The position numbers and the translations under genes were made by a program. Below are positions 1 to 11,011 of a DNA stretch of 64,000 nt, one piece after another. The notes beneath the pieces are model-generated. The model was given only the letters and a program-made list of their open reading frames with translations. It had not been told where the DNA came from and made no database searches. Positions within the stretch are counted from its first letter, which is position 1, and each line of letters begins with the position of its first letter. Source of the DNA: Montanilutibacter psychrotolerans (GTDB taxonomy: Bacteria > Pseudomonadota > Gammaproteobacteria > Xanthomonadales > Xanthomonadaceae); NCBI RefSeq assembly GCF_003719825.1, contig NZ_RIBS01000003.1, forward strand, positions 1-64,000, read 5' to 3'.

Positions 1-637
1 ACGGCTTGTCGATGTCACGCTCCGGCAGCGGAATGAAGCTGTCCAGCGCCTCGACCAGTCGCAGGATCGACGGCACGCCGATCTCCGACTGGTCGCCTTC
101 CAGCGCCAGACGGGCCGAACCACGGATGATCGGGGTGTCGTCGCCCGGGAACTCGTACTTGCTCAGCAGCTCGCGGACTTCCATCTCGACCAGCTCGAGC
201 AGCTCTTCGTCGTCAACCATGTCGGCCTTGTTCAGGAACACGACGATGTGCGGCACGCCGACCTGACGCGACAGCAGGATGTGCTCGCGCGTCTGCGGCA
301 TCGGGCCGTCAGCGGCCGAGCACACCAGGATCGCGCCGTCCATCTGCGCCGCACCCGTGATCATGTTCTTCACGTAGTCGGCGTGGCCCGGGCAGTCAAC
401 GTGGGCGTAGTGACGGTTCGGGGATTCGTACTCGACGTGCGCGGTCGAGATCGTGATGCCACGAGCCTTCTCTTCCGGCGCCGCGTCGATCGCGTCATAC
501 GCCTTGAACTCGCCACCGAAACGCTCGGCGCCCACCTTCGTCAGTGCCGCGGTCAGCGTGGTCTTGCCGTGATCGACGTGGCCGATGGTGCCCACGTTCA
601 CATGCGGCTTGGTGCGCTCAAACTTACCCTTGGCCAT
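1..637 (-). CDS. tuf: Elongation factor Tu (3' end outside window)
   Basis: Translating the minus strand from the ATG at 635-637 gives a protein starting [20 protein letters not shown], the invariant EF-Tu N-terminus. The P-loop (GHVDHGKTT), the G3 motif (DCPGHADY) and the G4 motif (NKAD) are all present, so the GTP-binding domain is intact. EF-Tu delivers aminoacyl-tRNA to the ribosome as a GTP complex. Only about 212 of roughly 396 residues lie in the window and the gene runs off the left edge. It follows tRNA-Tyr, tRNA-Gly and tRNA-Thr on the same strand with short gaps, as in the tyrU-glyT-thrT-tufB operon of enterobacteria, so co-transcription from the promoter at 1052-1080 is inferred. 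Confidence 0.97.
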   Translation of the reverse strand, partial: MAKGKFERTKPHVNVGTIGHVDHGKTTLTAALTKVGAERFGGEFKAYDAIDAAPEEKARGITISTAHVEYESPNRHYAHVDCPGHADYVKNMITGAAQMDGAILVCSAADGPMPQTREHILLSRQVGVPHIVVFLNKADMVDDEELLELVEMEVRELLSKYEFPGDDTPIIRGSARLALEGDQSEIGVPSILRLVEALDSFIPLPERDIDKP

Positions 638-670
638 GACGTCTTCTCGATGGTTGCCGTGCGTTGAATA

Positions 671-746
671 TGGTGCTCACGAAAGGAATCGAACCTTCGA
701 CCTCCTCCTTACCAAGGAGGTGCTCTACCGACTGAGCTACGTGAGC
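671..746 (-). tRNA. tRNA-Thr (GGT)
   Basis: A 76-nt cloverleaf on the minus strand with an encoded CCA end. The acceptor stem starts GCTCACG and closes with CGTGAGC, the anticodon loop reads CTTGGTAAG (anticodon GGT), and the T loop is GGTTCGATTCC. It is the last tRNA before tuf, 33 bases upstream of the tuf start, matching thrT of the tufB operon. Confidence 0.96.
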
Positions 747-782
747 AGATTGTTCCAGCAAGTACAGCGTCGCGGCGTTCAA

Positions 783-856
783 TGGAGCGGGAGACGGGAA
801 TCGAACCCGCACCATCAGCTTGGAAGGCTGAGGTTCTACCGTTGAACTACTCCCGC
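783..856 (-). tRNA. tRNA-Gly (TCC)
   Basis: A 74-nt cloverleaf on the minus strand with an encoded CCA. The acceptor stem is GCGGGAG/CTCCCGC, the anticodon loop is CTTCCAA (anticodon TCC), and the T loop is standard (GGTTCGATTCC). It sits between tRNA-Tyr and tRNA-Thr in the tuf operon, the same order as glyT. Confidence 0.96.
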
Positions 857-953
857 GCCGGACTGACCTGCTTGGGTGGTGCGCCGGAAGCTGGTAAGGC
901 GACCGGGTCTTGCAGTTCCAACTCTTCCACCGGTCTTGCGACTAGCGTGAAGC

Positions 954-1039
954 TGGTGGAGGGAGGTGGATTCGAACCACCGAAGGCGTAAGCCAGCAGA
1001 TTTACAGTCTGCCCCCGTTGGCCGCTTGGGTATCCCTCC
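954..1039 (-). tRNA. tRNA-Tyr (GTA)
   Basis: An 86-nt class II tRNA on the minus strand with a long variable arm and an encoded CCA. The anticodon loop is CTGTAAA (anticodon GTA), and the acceptor stem GGAGGGA pairs with TCCCTCC. It is the first gene of the tRNA-tuf unit and starts just downstream of a strong sigma-70 promoter. The enterobacterial thrU (Thr-TGT) that usually precedes it is absent here. Confidence 0.96.
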
Positions 1040-1051
1040 AAAGAGCCCGCA

Positions 1052-1080
1052 ATTCTGGGGTGAGAAACGAGGGTTGTCAA
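1052..1080 (-). promoter_or_regulatory. Sigma-70 promoter of the tRNA-tuf operon
   Basis: On the minus strand a perfect -35 TTGACA (1075-1080) is followed by a 17-base spacer and a -10 CAGAAT (1052-1057). A GC-rich stretch (GCGGGCTC) lies at the expected start site, about 5-10 bases before tRNA-Tyr. A GC-rich discriminator is typical of stringently controlled stable-RNA promoters; that regulation is inferred. Confidence 0.75.
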
Positions 1081-1143
1081 CGCGTCCGAGCGGTCATTTT
1101 CACTTTTTTTGCAGACGAACTGCAAGCCCCTCGCAAATATCCG

Positions 1144-2235
1144 TCAAACATTGAAGCGGAAGTGCAGCACATCGCCTTCCTGGACGCGGTATTCCTTGCC
1201 TTCCAGGCGCAGGCGACCCGCGTCGCGCGAGCCGGCTTCACCCTTGTACTTGATGTAGTCGTCGTAGCCGATCGTCTCGGCGCGGATGAATCCCTTCTCG
1301 AAATCGGTGTGGATGACGGCGGCGGCCTGCGGCGCGGTCGAGCCCGCTCTCACCGTCCAGGCGCGGACCTCTTTCACGCCAGCGGTGAAGTAGGTCTGCA
1401 GGCCCAGCAGCTTGTAGGCGGCGCGGATCACGCGGTTCAAGCCGGGCTCGTCGAGACCGAGATCGGCCAGGAACGTGTCGCGATCGGCGTCATCGAGCTG
1501 GCTGAGCTCCTCCTCGATGGCGGCCGAGACCGGCACCACCTCGGCGCCCTCGCCCACCGCGCGGGCGCGCACGGCGTCCAGGTGCGGGTTGTTCTCGAAG
1601 CCGTCCTCGAGCACGTTGGCCACGTACATCACCGGCTTGAGCGTCAGCAGGAACAGGTCGCGCAGGGCCAGGCGATCGTCCTCGGACAGCTCCAGCGCAC
1701 GCGCGGGCTTGCCCGAATCGAGGCCGGCGCGAACGCGGGCCAGCACCTCGACGCGGACCTTGGCGTCCTTGTCACCGGTCTTGGCGGTCCGCTCGGCGCG
1801 CTGCAGCGCCTTCTCGACCGAATCCAGGTCGGCCAGCGCCAGCTCGGTGTCGATCGTGTCGATGTCGGCCAGCGGGTCAACCTTGTTGTTGACGTGGATG
1901 ACGTCCGGGTTCTCGAAGCAACGCACCACGTGGGTGATCGCGTCGACCTCACGGATGTGCGCCAGGAACTTGTTGCCCAGGCCTTCGCCACTGGCCGCGC
2001 CGGCAACCAGGCCGGCGATGTCGACGAACTCGACCGCGGTCGGGATGCACTTCTGCGGCTTGACGATCTCGGCCAGCGCGTTCAGGCGCGGATCCGGCAC
2101 CGGCACCACGCCGACGTTGGGCTCGATCGTGCAGAACGGGAAGTTGGCGGCAGCGATGCCAGCCTTGGTCAGGGCATTGAAGAGGGTCGACTTGCCCACG
2201 TTGGGAAGACCGACGATGCCGCACTTGATACCCAT
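1144..2235 (-). CDS. ychF: Redox-regulated ATPase/GTPase YchF (OLA1 family)
   Basis: A 363-residue protein beginning [20 protein letters not shown], a canonical P-loop of the Obg/OLA1 family. The switch region [10 protein letters not shown] and the Walker B motif [10 protein letters not shown] follow, and the TGS-type end [10 protein letters not shown] is at the C-terminus. YchF hydrolyses ATP in preference to GTP and associates with ribosomes. It is full length. It is next to pth (stop-to-start gap 93 bases), the very common pth-ychF pairing, and lies downstream in the prs-rplY-pth-ychF order known from Pseudomonas. Confidence 0.97.
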   Translation of the reverse strand: MGIKCGIVGLPNVGKSTLFNALTKAGIAAANFPFCTIEPNVGVVPVPDPRLNALAEIVKPQKCIPTAVEFVDIAGLVAGAASGEGLGNKFLAHIREVDAITHVVRCFENPDVIHVNNKVDPLADIDTIDTELALADLDSVEKALQRAERTAKTGDKDAKVRVEVLARVRAGLDSGKPARALELSEDDRLALRDLFLLTLKPVMYVANVLEDGFENNPHLDAVRARAVGEGAEVVPVSAAIEEELSQLDDADRDTFLADLGLDEPGLNRVIRAAYKLLGLQTYFTAGVKEVRAWTVRAGSTAPQAAAVIHTDFEKGFIRAETIGYDDYIKYKGEAGSRDAGRLRLEGKEYRVQEGDVLHFRFNV

Positions 2236-2328
2236 CTGAAGACCGCCAAAGGTGAAGAGTGAAGAGTAAAGAAAAGCCCGCGGGCCGCCCTTTCCTATTG
2301 ACTCTCTGCAGGCCGACGACCGTCCGCG

Positions 2329-2910
2329 TCAGGCCTTGCTGGTGTGCAACCGCTTCATTGCCTCGTTGAAATCGCCCTGCACCGCCAGTGGCAGCACGTC
2401 GATCGCCTCGTCGATGGCGCGCAGGATCACGGCCTCGTCGTCGCGACCCGGGCGGCCAAGCACCCACGGGGTGACCTTGTCCTTGTGTCCGGGATGGCCG
2501 ATTCCAACCCGCAAGCGGTGGAATTTCGCATGCCCGAGCAGCCGGATGGTGTCGCGCAGGCCGTTCTGGCCGCCGTGGCCGCCGTCGAACTTGAGCCTCG
2601 CCGTGCCCGGCGACAGGTCCAGCTCGTCGTGCGCCAGCAGGGCCTGCTCCGGTTCGATCTTCCAGTAGCGCAGGGCCGCGGTGATCGACTTGCCGGACAG
2701 GTTCATGAAGGTGGCTGGCTTCAGCAGCCAGACCGGCTGGCCGGCGATCTCGACCTTGCAGGTCTCGCCGAACAGTTTGGATTCCAGGCCAAAACGCCCG
2801 CCCAGCTTTTCCGCCAGTGCATCCACAAACCAGAACCCGGCGTTGTGCCGGGTCCTGGCGTGCTCGGGTCCGGGATTGCCCAGCCCGACGATAAGGCGCA
2901 AGCCTTCCAT
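2329..2910 (-). CDS. pth: Peptidyl-tRNA hydrolase
   Basis: A 193-residue Pth protein that recycles tRNA from peptidyl-tRNA dropped by the ribosome. The signature LIVGLGNPGPEHARTRHNAGF (residues 6-26) contains the catalytic His at about 22. The conserved Asn of FMNLSG and the HDELD motif are also present. The length matches the family. It lies directly downstream of rplY on the same strand with a strong inverted repeat in the 54-base gap. Confidence 0.97.
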   Translation of the reverse strand: MEGLRLIVGLGNPGPEHARTRHNAGFWFVDALAEKLGGRFGLESKLFGETCKVEIAGQPVWLLKPATFMNLSGKSITAALRYWKIEPEQALLAHDELDLSPGTARLKFDGGHGGQNGLRDTIRLLGHAKFHRLRVGIGHPGHKDKVTPWVLGRPGRDDEAVILRAIDEAIDVLPLAVQGDFNEAMKRLHTSKA

Positions 2911-2926
2911 CGCGGATTCGCGCGGC

Positions 2927-2952
2927 GACCTGCCCGCCGGAGCGGGCAGGTC
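2927..2952 (-). promoter_or_regulatory. Inverted repeat between rplY and pth
   Basis: A perfect 11-bp stem (GACCTGCCCGC / GCGGGCAGGTC) with a 4-base loop in the rplY-pth gap. No T-tract follows on the minus strand, so it is not a classical terminator. It may act as an mRNA-stabilising or attenuating hairpin that sets the rplY to pth ratio. The structure is seen; the role is inferred. Confidence 0.5.
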
Positions 2953-2964
2953 GTCAGGACGCGA

Positions 2965-3615
2965 TTACTTGTCGTCCTTCTTGGCCGCCTTGACGGCCGG
3001 CACTTCGGTGGTGTCGACCGCAGCTTCCTCGGTCTCGACGCGACCGTGCTTGGCGATGACCACCGCGACGTCGTGTTCCTTGCCCAGCTTCAGCTCGGGC
3101 AGCTCGACGCCGGCGGGCAGCTTCAGCTCCGACAGGTGGACGATGTCGCCCACGGCGAGCTTGGCCAAGTCGACCTCGATGAACTCCGGCAGGTCCTTGG
3201 GCAGGCAGCTGACGGTGACTTCGTTGAGCTCGTGGGTGACCACGACGTCAGCGGACTTGCCGGCCGGCGACTTCTCGACGTTCAGGAAGTGCAGCGGCAC
3301 CGCGGCGCGCAGCGTCTGGTTGGCATCAACACGCAGGAAGTCCAGGTGCATGATGATCTGCTTGAACGGATGGCGCTGCATGTCACGCAGCAGCACGCTC
3401 TCGACCTTGCCGTCGATGTCGAGGCTGATGATCGACGCGTAGAACCACTCGTTCTGGCTGGCCAGCCAGATCTTCTCGTGGTCGAGCTGGATCGGCTGCG
3501 GCGCGGCGGTGCCACCGTAGACGATGGCCGGGATGCTGGCGGCACGACGCAGGCGGCGGCTCGCACCCTTGCCTTCGACGCTGCGGCCAGTGGCCTTGAG
3601 GATATGTTCGGACAT
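2965..3615 (-). CDS. rplY: 50S ribosomal protein L25/general stress protein Ctc
   Basis: A 216-residue long-form L25 (TL5/CTC type). The N-terminal 5S rRNA-binding L25 domain (about residues 5-93) includes RLRRAASIPAIVYGG. A C-terminal beta domain (about 100-190) and a charged Ala/Lys/Asp-rich tail follow. It is larger than the 94-residue E. coli form, as is usual outside enterobacteria. It lies between prs and pth on the same strand, the conserved order. Confidence 0.96.
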   Translation of the reverse strand: MSEHILKATGRSVEGKGASRRLRRAASIPAIVYGGTAAPQPIQLDHEKIWLASQNEWFYASIISLDIDGKVESVLLRDMQRHPFKQIIMHLDFLRVDANQTLRAAVPLHFLNVEKSPAGKSADVVVTHELNEVTVSCLPKDLPEFIEVDLAKLAVGDIVHLSELKLPAGVELPELKLGKEHDVAVVIAKHGRVETEEAAVDTTEVPAVKAAKKDDK

Positions 3616-3699
3616 TTCGATTTACTCACTTTCTACTGCGTTATGTCGCCTCGCGGCGACTGGAGACTCCCCCGCGACCAGGGAAGTCGGATGTGAAAC

Positions 3700-4659
3700 T
3701 CAATCGACGTACAGAGAGCTCACCGACTCGCCAAAGGCGACGCGGCGAATGGTTTCGGCCAGCAGCTCGGCGACGCTGAGCTGGCGGATCTTGCTGCAGG
3801 CACGCGCTGCGTCGGACAAGCGGATGGTATCGGTGACCACCAGTTCGTCGAGCTGCGACTTGTTGACGTTGTCGATCGCCGCGCCGGACAGCACCGGGTG
3901 CGTGCAGTACGCGGCCACCTTGAGCGCGCCACGCGCCTTGAGGGCAGCAGCGGCGGCGCACAGCGTGCCGGCGGTGTCGACGATGTCGTCCACCAGCACG
4001 CAGATCTTGCCTTCCACGTCGCCGATGATGTTCATCACCGTGGACACGTTGGCGCGCGGGCGGCGCTTGTCGATGATCGCCAGCTCGGCGTCGTCGAGGC
4101 GCTTGGCCACGGCGCGAGCGCGCACCACGCCACCCACGTCCGGCGACACGACGATCAGGTTGTCGGTGCCGTAGGCGCGCCAGATGTCGGCCAGCAACAG
4201 CGGCGACGCGTAGACGTTGTCGACCGGGATGTCGAAAAAGCCCTGGATCTGATCGGCGTGCAGGTCGACGGTGAGCACGCGGTCGGTGCCGACCGCACTG
4301 AACATCTTGGCGGCGACCTTGGCCGTGATCGGCACGCGCGACGAGCGCGGGCGGCGATCCTGGCGGGCGTAGCCGAAGTACGGCACCACCGCAGTGACGT
4401 TGCTGACCGAGGCGCGCTTGAGCGCGTCCACCAGCACCAGCAACTCCATGAAATTCTCGGCGGTCGGGGCGTTCGTCGGCTGGATCACGAACACTTCCTG
4501 CCGGCGCACGTTTTCCTCGATCTCGACCTGCACCTCGCCGTCGGAAAACCGGCTGACCAGTGCCTTGCCGGGCCGGACCCCGAGCTCCTTGCAGACGGCA
4601 TCGGCGAGCGGGCGGTTGGCGTTACCGCTGAACACCAGCAGGTTGCGGTCGGTCTGCAC
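3700..4659 (-). CDS. prs: Ribose-phosphate pyrophosphokinase
   Basis: Makes PRPP from ribose 5-phosphate and ATP for purine, pyrimidine, His, Trp and NAD synthesis. The 319-residue product starts at a GTG (4657-4659) with GGAG 7 bases upstream. The frame stays open further upstream but that extension overlaps the tRNA-Gln gene and is not coding. Visible motifs are [14 protein letters not shown] at the N-terminus, the flexible-loop FGYARQDR, and the PRPP-binding loop [14 protein letters not shown]. The gene lies downstream of tRNA-Gln and ispE, as in pseudomonads. Confidence 0.97.
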   Translation of the reverse strand: MQTDRNLLVFSGNANRPLADAVCKELGVRPGKALVSRFSDGEVQVEIEENVRRQEVFVIQPTNAPTAENFMELLVLVDALKRASVSNVTAVVPYFGYARQDRRPRSSRVPITAKVAAKMFSAVGTDRVLTVDLHADQIQGFFDIPVDNVYASPLLLADIWRAYGTDNLIVVSPDVGGVVRARAVAKRLDDAELAIIDKRRPRANVSTVMNIIGDVEGKICVLVDDIVDTAGTLCAAAAALKARGALKVAAYCTHPVLSGAAIDNVNKSQLDELVVTDTIRLSDAARACSKIRQLSVAELLAETIRRVAFGESVSSLYVD

Positions 4660-4712
4660 GGGAAAACTCCAGCGGTGGCGGGCTGAGGGGCTAGCGGATG
4701 GCGGATGTTGCT

Positions 4713-4789
4713 TGGCAGGGGCGGTAGGATTCGAACCTACGAATGCCAGGATCAAAACCTGGTGCCTTGGGCCTCTTGGCGACGCCCCT
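4713..4789 (-). tRNA. tRNA-Gln (TTG)
   Basis: A 77-nt cloverleaf on the minus strand with an encoded CCA. The acceptor stem AGGGGCG pairs with CGCCCCT, the anticodon loop is TTTTGAT (anticodon TTG), and the T arm is GTAGG-TTCGAAT-CCTAC. It sits in the ispE-prs gap, a position conserved in pseudomonads and xanthomonads, and is probably processed from the ispE-prs transcript. Confidence 0.95.
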
Positions 4790-4846
4790 GCGGAAAACTG
4801 GTTGGTCTTTTGCTCGCCCGTGCAGGCACCGCTGGACCGGCGCCAC

Positions 4847-5734
4847 CTACTGGCGGCCGGCGACCATCTCTTCGAGGGCGACGTGCAGCGGTGAACGCGC
4901 GACGCCCGCCGCCAACCAGGCCCTGTGGCCTGCCGGCAACGCCTCCAGGGCAGCTTGCGCCGCCTCGCGCGAGGCGAATTCGACGAAGCAACCACTGCCG
5001 GAGCCTGTCAGGCGCGCGTGTCCGACCTGCGACAGCGCGGCAAACGCCGCCTCGACGGCGGATTCACGCGCACGCAGCACCGGCTCGAATGCGTTCCCGA
5101 GCGGCTTACCCGAAAAGAAGGCGCGCATTGTCGCGGGCGAGGCATCCCGCGTCAATTCAGGCGAGCTGAACAGGGCGGCCGTCGGCGCGTGCACGCCGGG
5201 GTCGAGCAACACGTACCACGCCGGCGCCAGCTCGACCGGGCTGAGCTGCTCGCCCACCCCCTCCGCCCAGGCATTCCGACCGTGAACGAACACCGGGACG
5301 TCGGCGCCCAGCCGCAGGCCCAGATCGGCCAGGCGGTCCACGCCCAATGCCGTTCCCCAGAGTGCGTCGAGGGCGACCAGTACCGTGGCTGCATCGGACG
5401 ACCCGCCGCCGAAGCCGCCCCCGGCCGGAATTCGCTTTTCGACGACGATATCGACGCCTTTATGCGAATTACTGGCCTCTTGCAGGATCTTTGCGGCGCG
5501 AACCACCAGATCGTCGGCTTCTTCGACGCCGGCAACGGAGGGGCCATGGCGCACGATGCGACCGTCGTCGCGAACCCGCAGGCGGATCGTGTCGCCCCAG
5601 TCGAGGATCCGGAACACGGTCTGCAGCAGGTGATAACCGTCGGCCCGGCGCCCGGTGATGCGCAGGAACAGGTTGAGTTTGGCCGGTGCCGGCCAGCTGC
5701 TCCAGGTGGCGGCGGACGGGTCGGTGGTGGTCAT
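4847..5734 (-). CDS. ispE: 4-diphosphocytidyl-2-C-methyl-D-erythritol kinase
   Basis: A 295-residue GHMP kinase of the MEP isoprenoid pathway that phosphorylates CDP-methylerythritol. The N-terminal substrate motif [12 protein letters not shown], the glycine-rich ATP motif [14 protein letters not shown] (about residues 94-107) and the C-terminal [12 protein letters not shown] are typical. Its product feeds ubiquinone and undecaprenyl synthesis. It follows lolB on the same strand and is followed by tRNA-Gln and prs. Confidence 0.96.
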   Translation of the reverse strand: MTTTDPSAATWSSWPAPAKLNLFLRITGRRADGYHLLQTVFRILDWGDTIRLRVRDDGRIVRHGPSVAGVEEADDLVVRAAKILQEASNSHKGVDIVVEKRIPAGGGFGGGSSDAATVLVALDALWGTALGVDRLADLGLRLGADVPVFVHGRNAWAEGVGEQLSPVELAPAWYVLLDPGVHAPTAALFSSPELTRDASPATMRAFFSGKPLGNAFEPVLRARESAVEAAFAALSQVGHARLTGSGSGCFVEFASREAAQAALEALPAGHRAWLAAGVARSPLHVALEEMVAGRQ

Positions 5735-5896
5735 GTCGGGGTGGGCTCGCTTTCAGGCGGGTCGGGAGTGATGGGGTGTGGGTGTCGATCCGGACGGGGC
5801 GTCCGGGCCACGGGCGACGGCCGCCGTCCGCAAACCCCCGGCACGGCCCGCCATCGAACGACGACAGCCGGCTGCGGGTGCCGGCCACCGTTCGGC

Positions 5897-6616
5897 TCAG
5901 CCGTCGACGCCCCATGCGTCGATGACCAGCTTGACCCGGGCCTCGCCGCGCCGGGCGTCGATGCGACTGGGCAACGGCACGGCCGACTCGGCCCCCGTCG
6001 CCACCCCGTCACCGGGTTCGGGCCAGCGGTAGTCGATGGTCCAGCCGGCCTGTTCGATCCGAACCGGACGCCCGTCGGGGCCATAGTCCAGCCGCGCGGG
6101 ACCGAAGCCGCTGGCGCGGGCGCCACGTATCCAGTAGGCCAGCGCCGGCACCGGCACGTCCCAGCCGGTGGCCTCGCGCAGCAACTGCGCCGCGTCGGGG
6201 CCATCGCGGCGCCCACCTTCGAGGCCGTCCAGTCGCGCGCCACCGTCATCGCCACCGAGCGTCCAGCTCTGGCGAGTCACCGGCGCGCTTACCGATACCT
6301 CGAAGCGGCCGCCGTGCTGCGCCCATTCGAGACGCCCGCTGCCGCCATTGCGGCCACTGGCGACGGCAATCCGCCCCACCAGTGACCATTGCGAATCCTG
6401 TTGCAGCGCAAGCTCCCGCTCGGCCTGGCGCGCATCGGCCACTGCCTGCTCGGCGACCGACAACGCGGGCAGCGCAGCCGGTGGTGACGTGCGGGTCGCC
6501 CGGCCGGCGCATGCCGCCAGCAACAGCGCGAAGCTCGCCAGCAGGCCGACGCGCATCAGGCGGCGAACGGTCAGGCCGACACCACGGGCCGTGAACGGCA
6601 ATCGACACGCCCTCAT
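5897..6616 (-). CDS. lolB: Outer membrane lipoprotein LolB
   Basis: LolB accepts lipoproteins from LolA and inserts them in the outer membrane. The start ATG overlaps the stop of the upstream TPR gene (ATGA at 6613-6616), suggesting translational coupling. An internal ATG at 6554-6556 would give a cleaner lipoprotein signal (MRVGLLASFALLLAAC, lipobox LAAC), so the mature protein is a lipoprotein either way. LolB features include QDSQWSLVGRIAV near the N-terminus and GWTIDYRWPEP further on. The position between a TPR gene and ispE is the usual one. Confidence 0.93.
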   Translation of the reverse strand: MRACRLPFTARGVGLTVRRLMRVGLLASFALLLAACAGRATRTSPPAALPALSVAEQAVADARQAERELALQQDSQWSLVGRIAVASGRNGGSGRLEWAQHGGRFEVSVSAPVTRQSWTLGGDDGGARLDGLEGGRRDGPDAAQLLREATGWDVPVPALAYWIRGARASGFGPARLDYGPDGRPVRIEQAGWTIDYRWPEPGDGVATGAESAVPLPSRIDARRGEARVKLVIDAWGVDG

Positions 6617-8319
6617 GCGCCAACCTTCTCCATTGCCCGCTTGAGCGAGCGGTTCTCGGGATCGAGCTTGAGCGCCTCGTCGAAGTACTTGCGCGCCTCG
6701 TCCTGCTTGCCAAGCACCCACAGCAACTCGCCCAGGTGGGCGCCGATCTCGGGATCCTTGCGCAGCGCGAACGCGCGTCGCAGCTCGACCAGCGCCTCTT
6801 CGTGGCGGCCCAGCCGGTAGAGCACCCAGCCGTAGCTGTCGATGATCGCGGCGTTGTCGGGCTCGGCGGTGCGGGCGCGGTCGATCAGTTCGAGCGCCTC
6901 CTGGTACCGCGTGGTTCGGTCGGCCAGGGTGTAGCCCAGCGCGTTCAGCACCGAGACGCTGTCCGGGTCGCTCACCAGGATCTTGCGGAAGTCGGCCTCG
7001 GCACGCGGAATGTCGTCGTGGCGTTCCCAGTACAACGCACGCGCGTACAGCGCGCCGGCATCGTCGGGGAATGCCGCCAATGCGCGCGCATAGGCGTCCA
7101 GTTCGCCGGCATCGTCGTTGTCGCGCTGATGCAGCTCGCCTTCCAGCAGGTACGCGCCCTGGCGCGCCTCGTCGGGGACGGCTGCGTCGGCCTGCAGCTC
7201 GCGCAACGCGGCGAATGCCTCGTCGCCGCGCTTGAGTTCGTGCAGCACGTTGGCCGCACGCAGTCGCGCGGACTGCTTCTGGGGGCCGCCAGGGACACCG
7301 CGGTACCACTCCAGCGCCTCGTCGAATCGCTTCAGGAACTCGGCGATCTGCCCGAGCAGCAGGCGCCGTCGCGGGTCCGGGCGCGCGCCGTCGCGGGCCA
7401 GTGCCTCGTACAGCGAGGCCAGGCCGGCGTTGTCTTCCGCGCGCGCCAGCAGGGACGCCCGCAATGCATAGGTCTGGTCGTCCTGTGGTCCGCGCGCGAG
7501 TACCTGCTCGGCGCGGGCCAGGTCGCCCAGTTCGTCGTACTCGTCGGCGATCGACAGGCGCAGCATGGCGTTGCTTTCGGCCTGGTCACTGATCGCCGCG
7601 AGCGCGGCGCGGGCCTCGTCAGGCTTGCCCGCTTCGCGCAACTGGCTGGCACGCAGCAGTGCCACGCGCGGCTCACCGGGGAAGCGCCGGACCACTTCGT
7701 TGACGATGCGTTCGGCCAATGCCGGTTGTTCGAGACGCTGCGCCAGGCCGCCGAACGCGATCCAGGCCAGCAGGACCGGCGGCATGCGATCGCCTTCGAC
7801 CAGATACTCGACCAGGCGTGCAGCCTGTTGCGAATCGCGCGAACCGGAACTGACCACGCCCAGCGCCTGTCGCCAGCCGTCGTCGCCTGGGCTGGCAAGC
7901 AAGGCCGACAGCTTGCGCCGCGCCCCCGACTCGTCGTTGCGACGCAGGGACAACGCCGCGTCCGCCGCCAGCAGCGAGTTGCCCGTACCGCCCTGCCTGC
8001 GCCAGAGCGCCAGCGCGTCGGCGGCCAGGCCGTCGTGCTTGGCGAGCAGCGCGATGCGCGTGGCGCGTTCGGCAAGCACCATGTCGTCGGCAGCGCGTGC
8101 CGCCTGCAGGTACCAGCGTGCGGCCTCCTCCAGACGACCGGCCTGCAGGGCGAACTCGCCGGCAAGCAACGGCTCGAGTGAACCGGTGACCGGATCGTTG
8201 CCGGCCTGGCCGGAGCGGGCGGCCGGGACCGCGGCGGCCGCAGACACTACCGGCACGCCCAGCAGCAGCGACAGGACGACGACGGCAAGCGGACGCAGCA
8301 AGGCGGGTTTCGGACTCAT
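6613..8319 (-). CDS. Secreted tetratricopeptide repeat protein
   Basis: A 568-residue protein with an N-terminal signal segment (MSPKPALLRPLAVVVLSLLL then GVPVVSAAAA), followed by many TPR units. Clear repeats near the C-terminus include VLNALGYTLADRTTRYQEAL and YGWVLYRLGRHEEALVELRR. It corresponds to the conserved TPR protein encoded between hemA and lolB in pseudomonads (the PA4667 position). The exact role is unknown, though TPR arrays usually hold protein complexes, here in the periplasm. I chose the ATG at 8317-8319 because it directly precedes the signal peptide; the open frame upstream lacks protein-like character. Confidence 0.9.
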   Translation of the reverse strand: MSPKPALLRPLAVVVLSLLLGVPVVSAAAAVPAARSGQAGNDPVTGSLEPLLAGEFALQAGRLEEAARWYLQAARAADDMVLAERATRIALLAKHDGLAADALALWRRQGGTGNSLLAADAALSLRRNDESGARRKLSALLASPGDDGWRQALGVVSSGSRDSQQAARLVEYLVEGDRMPPVLLAWIAFGGLAQRLEQPALAERIVNEVVRRFPGEPRVALLRASQLREAGKPDEARAALAAISDQAESNAMLRLSIADEYDELGDLARAEQVLARGPQDDQTYALRASLLARAEDNAGLASLYEALARDGARPDPRRRLLLGQIAEFLKRFDEALEWYRGVPGGPQKQSARLRAANVLHELKRGDEAFAALRELQADAAVPDEARQGAYLLEGELHQRDNDDAGELDAYARALAAFPDDAGALYARALYWERHDDIPRAEADFRKILVSDPDSVSVLNALGYTLADRTTRYQEALELIDRARTAEPDNAAIIDSYGWVLYRLGRHEEALVELRRAFALRKDPEIGAHLGELLWVLGKQDEARKYFDEALKLDPENRSLKRAMEKVGA

Positions 8320-8473
8320 CGGGCGCGCATGACCTGGGTGGCGGGACGGCTGGGCAAGGGCTGAACGGCACATTGCGACCGAGCGGAGCCCGCGGGACCG
8401 GGGGCCGGTAGAATGTCTGGCCTCGGCAGCCAGCAGCTTATCGCAAGCGCCTGAACGGAAATCCCGTCCCGCA

Positions 8474-9751
8474 ATGAGCCTGTTCGTCCTCGGCCTCAAC
8501 CACCAGACCGCGCCGGTCAGCCTGCGCGAGCGCGTGTCGTTTTCCGGCGACGCGGTGCCCGCAGCGCTCGATGCGCTGCGCCGCCTGCCCAGCGTGCGCG
8601 AAGTGGCGCTGCTGTCGACCTGCAACCGCACCGAGCTGTATGCGGTCACCGACGACGACGGCATCGCACTCGCCGACTGGCTGGCCAACCATCCCGGTGA
8701 TGGCGGCAGCCTGTCCGTCGAACCGGCCCAGGCATTGCACGACTACCTGTACCGCCATCACGGTGCCGATGCCGTGCGCCACCTGTTCCGCGTGGCCACC
8801 GGGCTGGACTCGCTGGTGCTGGGCGAGCCGCAGATCCTGGGCCAGGTGAAGGACGCCTGGGCCACCGCGCGCACCTCGGGCAGCCTGGGCAGCCAGCTCG
8901 ACCGGCTGTTCCAGCACGCGTTCACCACCGCCAAGCGCGCGCGCACCGATACCCGCATCGGCGCCAATCCGGTGTCGGTGGCGTCGGCCGCGGTCCGCCT
9001 GGCGCAGGAATCGTTCGCACGCCTGGAGGATTCGACCGTGCTGCTGGTGGGCGCCGGCGAGACCATCGAACTGGCCGCCCGTCACCTGGTGCAAGCCAAG
9101 GCCAAGCGGCTGCTGATCGCCAATCGCACGCTGGCCCACGCCCAGGACCTGGCAACCCGCCACGCCGGCGTGGCGCTGCCGTTGAGCGAGTTGGACAAGC
9201 ACCTGGGCGAAGCGGACATCGTGTTGTCGGCCACCGCCAGCCGCGAACCGATCCTGCGCAAGCCGCAGGTCGCCGCGGCGCTGGCCACGCGCCGCCACCG
9301 TCCGATGCTGCTGCTCGACCTCGCGGTGCCGCGCGACATCGCCGCTGATGTGGCCGAGCTGCGCGACGTGTTCCTGTACACCGTGGACGACCTCGAACGC
9401 GCCATCGAGGACAACCGCCGCGGTCGTCGCGAAGCCGCCAACGAGGCCGAGGCGATCGTCGAGCTGCAGGTCGAGCGCTTTGTCGAGACCCTGGCCGCCA
9501 GCACGCGCACCGAGCCGCTCAAACGCCTGCGTGCGCACGGCGAGTCGGCCAGGGCCGAGGCGCTGGCCAAGGCGCAGCAGCAGCTCGCTGCCGGCGGCGA
9601 TCCTGACGAGGTGTTGCAGTTCCTCGCCCATACCCTGACCAACCGCCTGCTGCATGCACCGACCATCGCCCTGCGCGAGGCGGCACTGACCGGCAACGCC
9701 GACCTTGCGCGCGCCGCCGACAAGCTGTTTGGTGCCGGGGACGGTGAATAG
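8474..9751 (+). CDS. hemA: Glutamyl-tRNA reductase
   Basis: A 425-residue enzyme reducing Glu-tRNA to glutamate-1-semialdehyde, the first step of C5 tetrapyrrole synthesis. The N-terminal domain has the [10 protein letters not shown] motif with the catalytic Cys at residue 50. The NADPH domain shows [14 protein letters not shown], and a helical dimerisation domain follows. It is divergent from the TPR-lolB operon and is followed by prfA, the standard hemA-prfA pairing. Confidence 0.97.
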   Translation: MSLFVLGLNHQTAPVSLRERVSFSGDAVPAALDALRRLPSVREVALLSTCNRTELYAVTDDDGIALADWLANHPGDGGSLSVEPAQALHDYLYRHHGADAVRHLFRVATGLDSLVLGEPQILGQVKDAWATARTSGSLGSQLDRLFQHAFTTAKRARTDTRIGANPVSVASAAVRLAQESFARLEDSTVLLVGAGETIELAARHLVQAKAKRLLIANRTLAHAQDLATRHAGVALPLSELDKHLGEADIVLSATASREPILRKPQVAAALATRRHRPMLLLDLAVPRDIAADVAELRDVFLYTVDDLERAIEDNRRGRREAANEAEAIVELQVERFVETLAASTRTEPLKRLRAHGESARAEALAKAQQQLAAGGDPDEVLQFLAHTLTNRLLHAPTIALREAALTGNADLARAADKLFGAGDGE

Positions 9752-9925
9752 CCATGGTGAGGCGCGGCGTGCACGGGCCTGGCGCCAGCCACCCGCGGGC
9801 CATTGAGACGATGGCGCAGCTGACCCGGCGTTAGCGACACTCGCCCACGCCCGCTCGGCGCTTTACGTCCGCGTTCTTGTCCGCGCCCTGCGGACGCCCT
9901 CTCCTTCCTCTTCGCCATTCCCCCG

Positions 9926-11011
<1,086 letters not shown>

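Noticed and set aside
1101-1128. Rho-independent terminator of ychF
   Set aside because: The hairpin TTGCAG/CTGCAA is followed by As, not Ts, on the minus strand.
4660-4995. N-terminal extension of prs
   Set aside because: It would read through the tRNA-Gln gene; a GTG with a good ribosome binding site at 4659 gives the exact family N-terminus.
4925-6385. A 486-codon plus-strand frame opposite ispE and lolB
   Set aside because: ispE and lolB motifs are clear on the other strand; this frame has no protein-like features.
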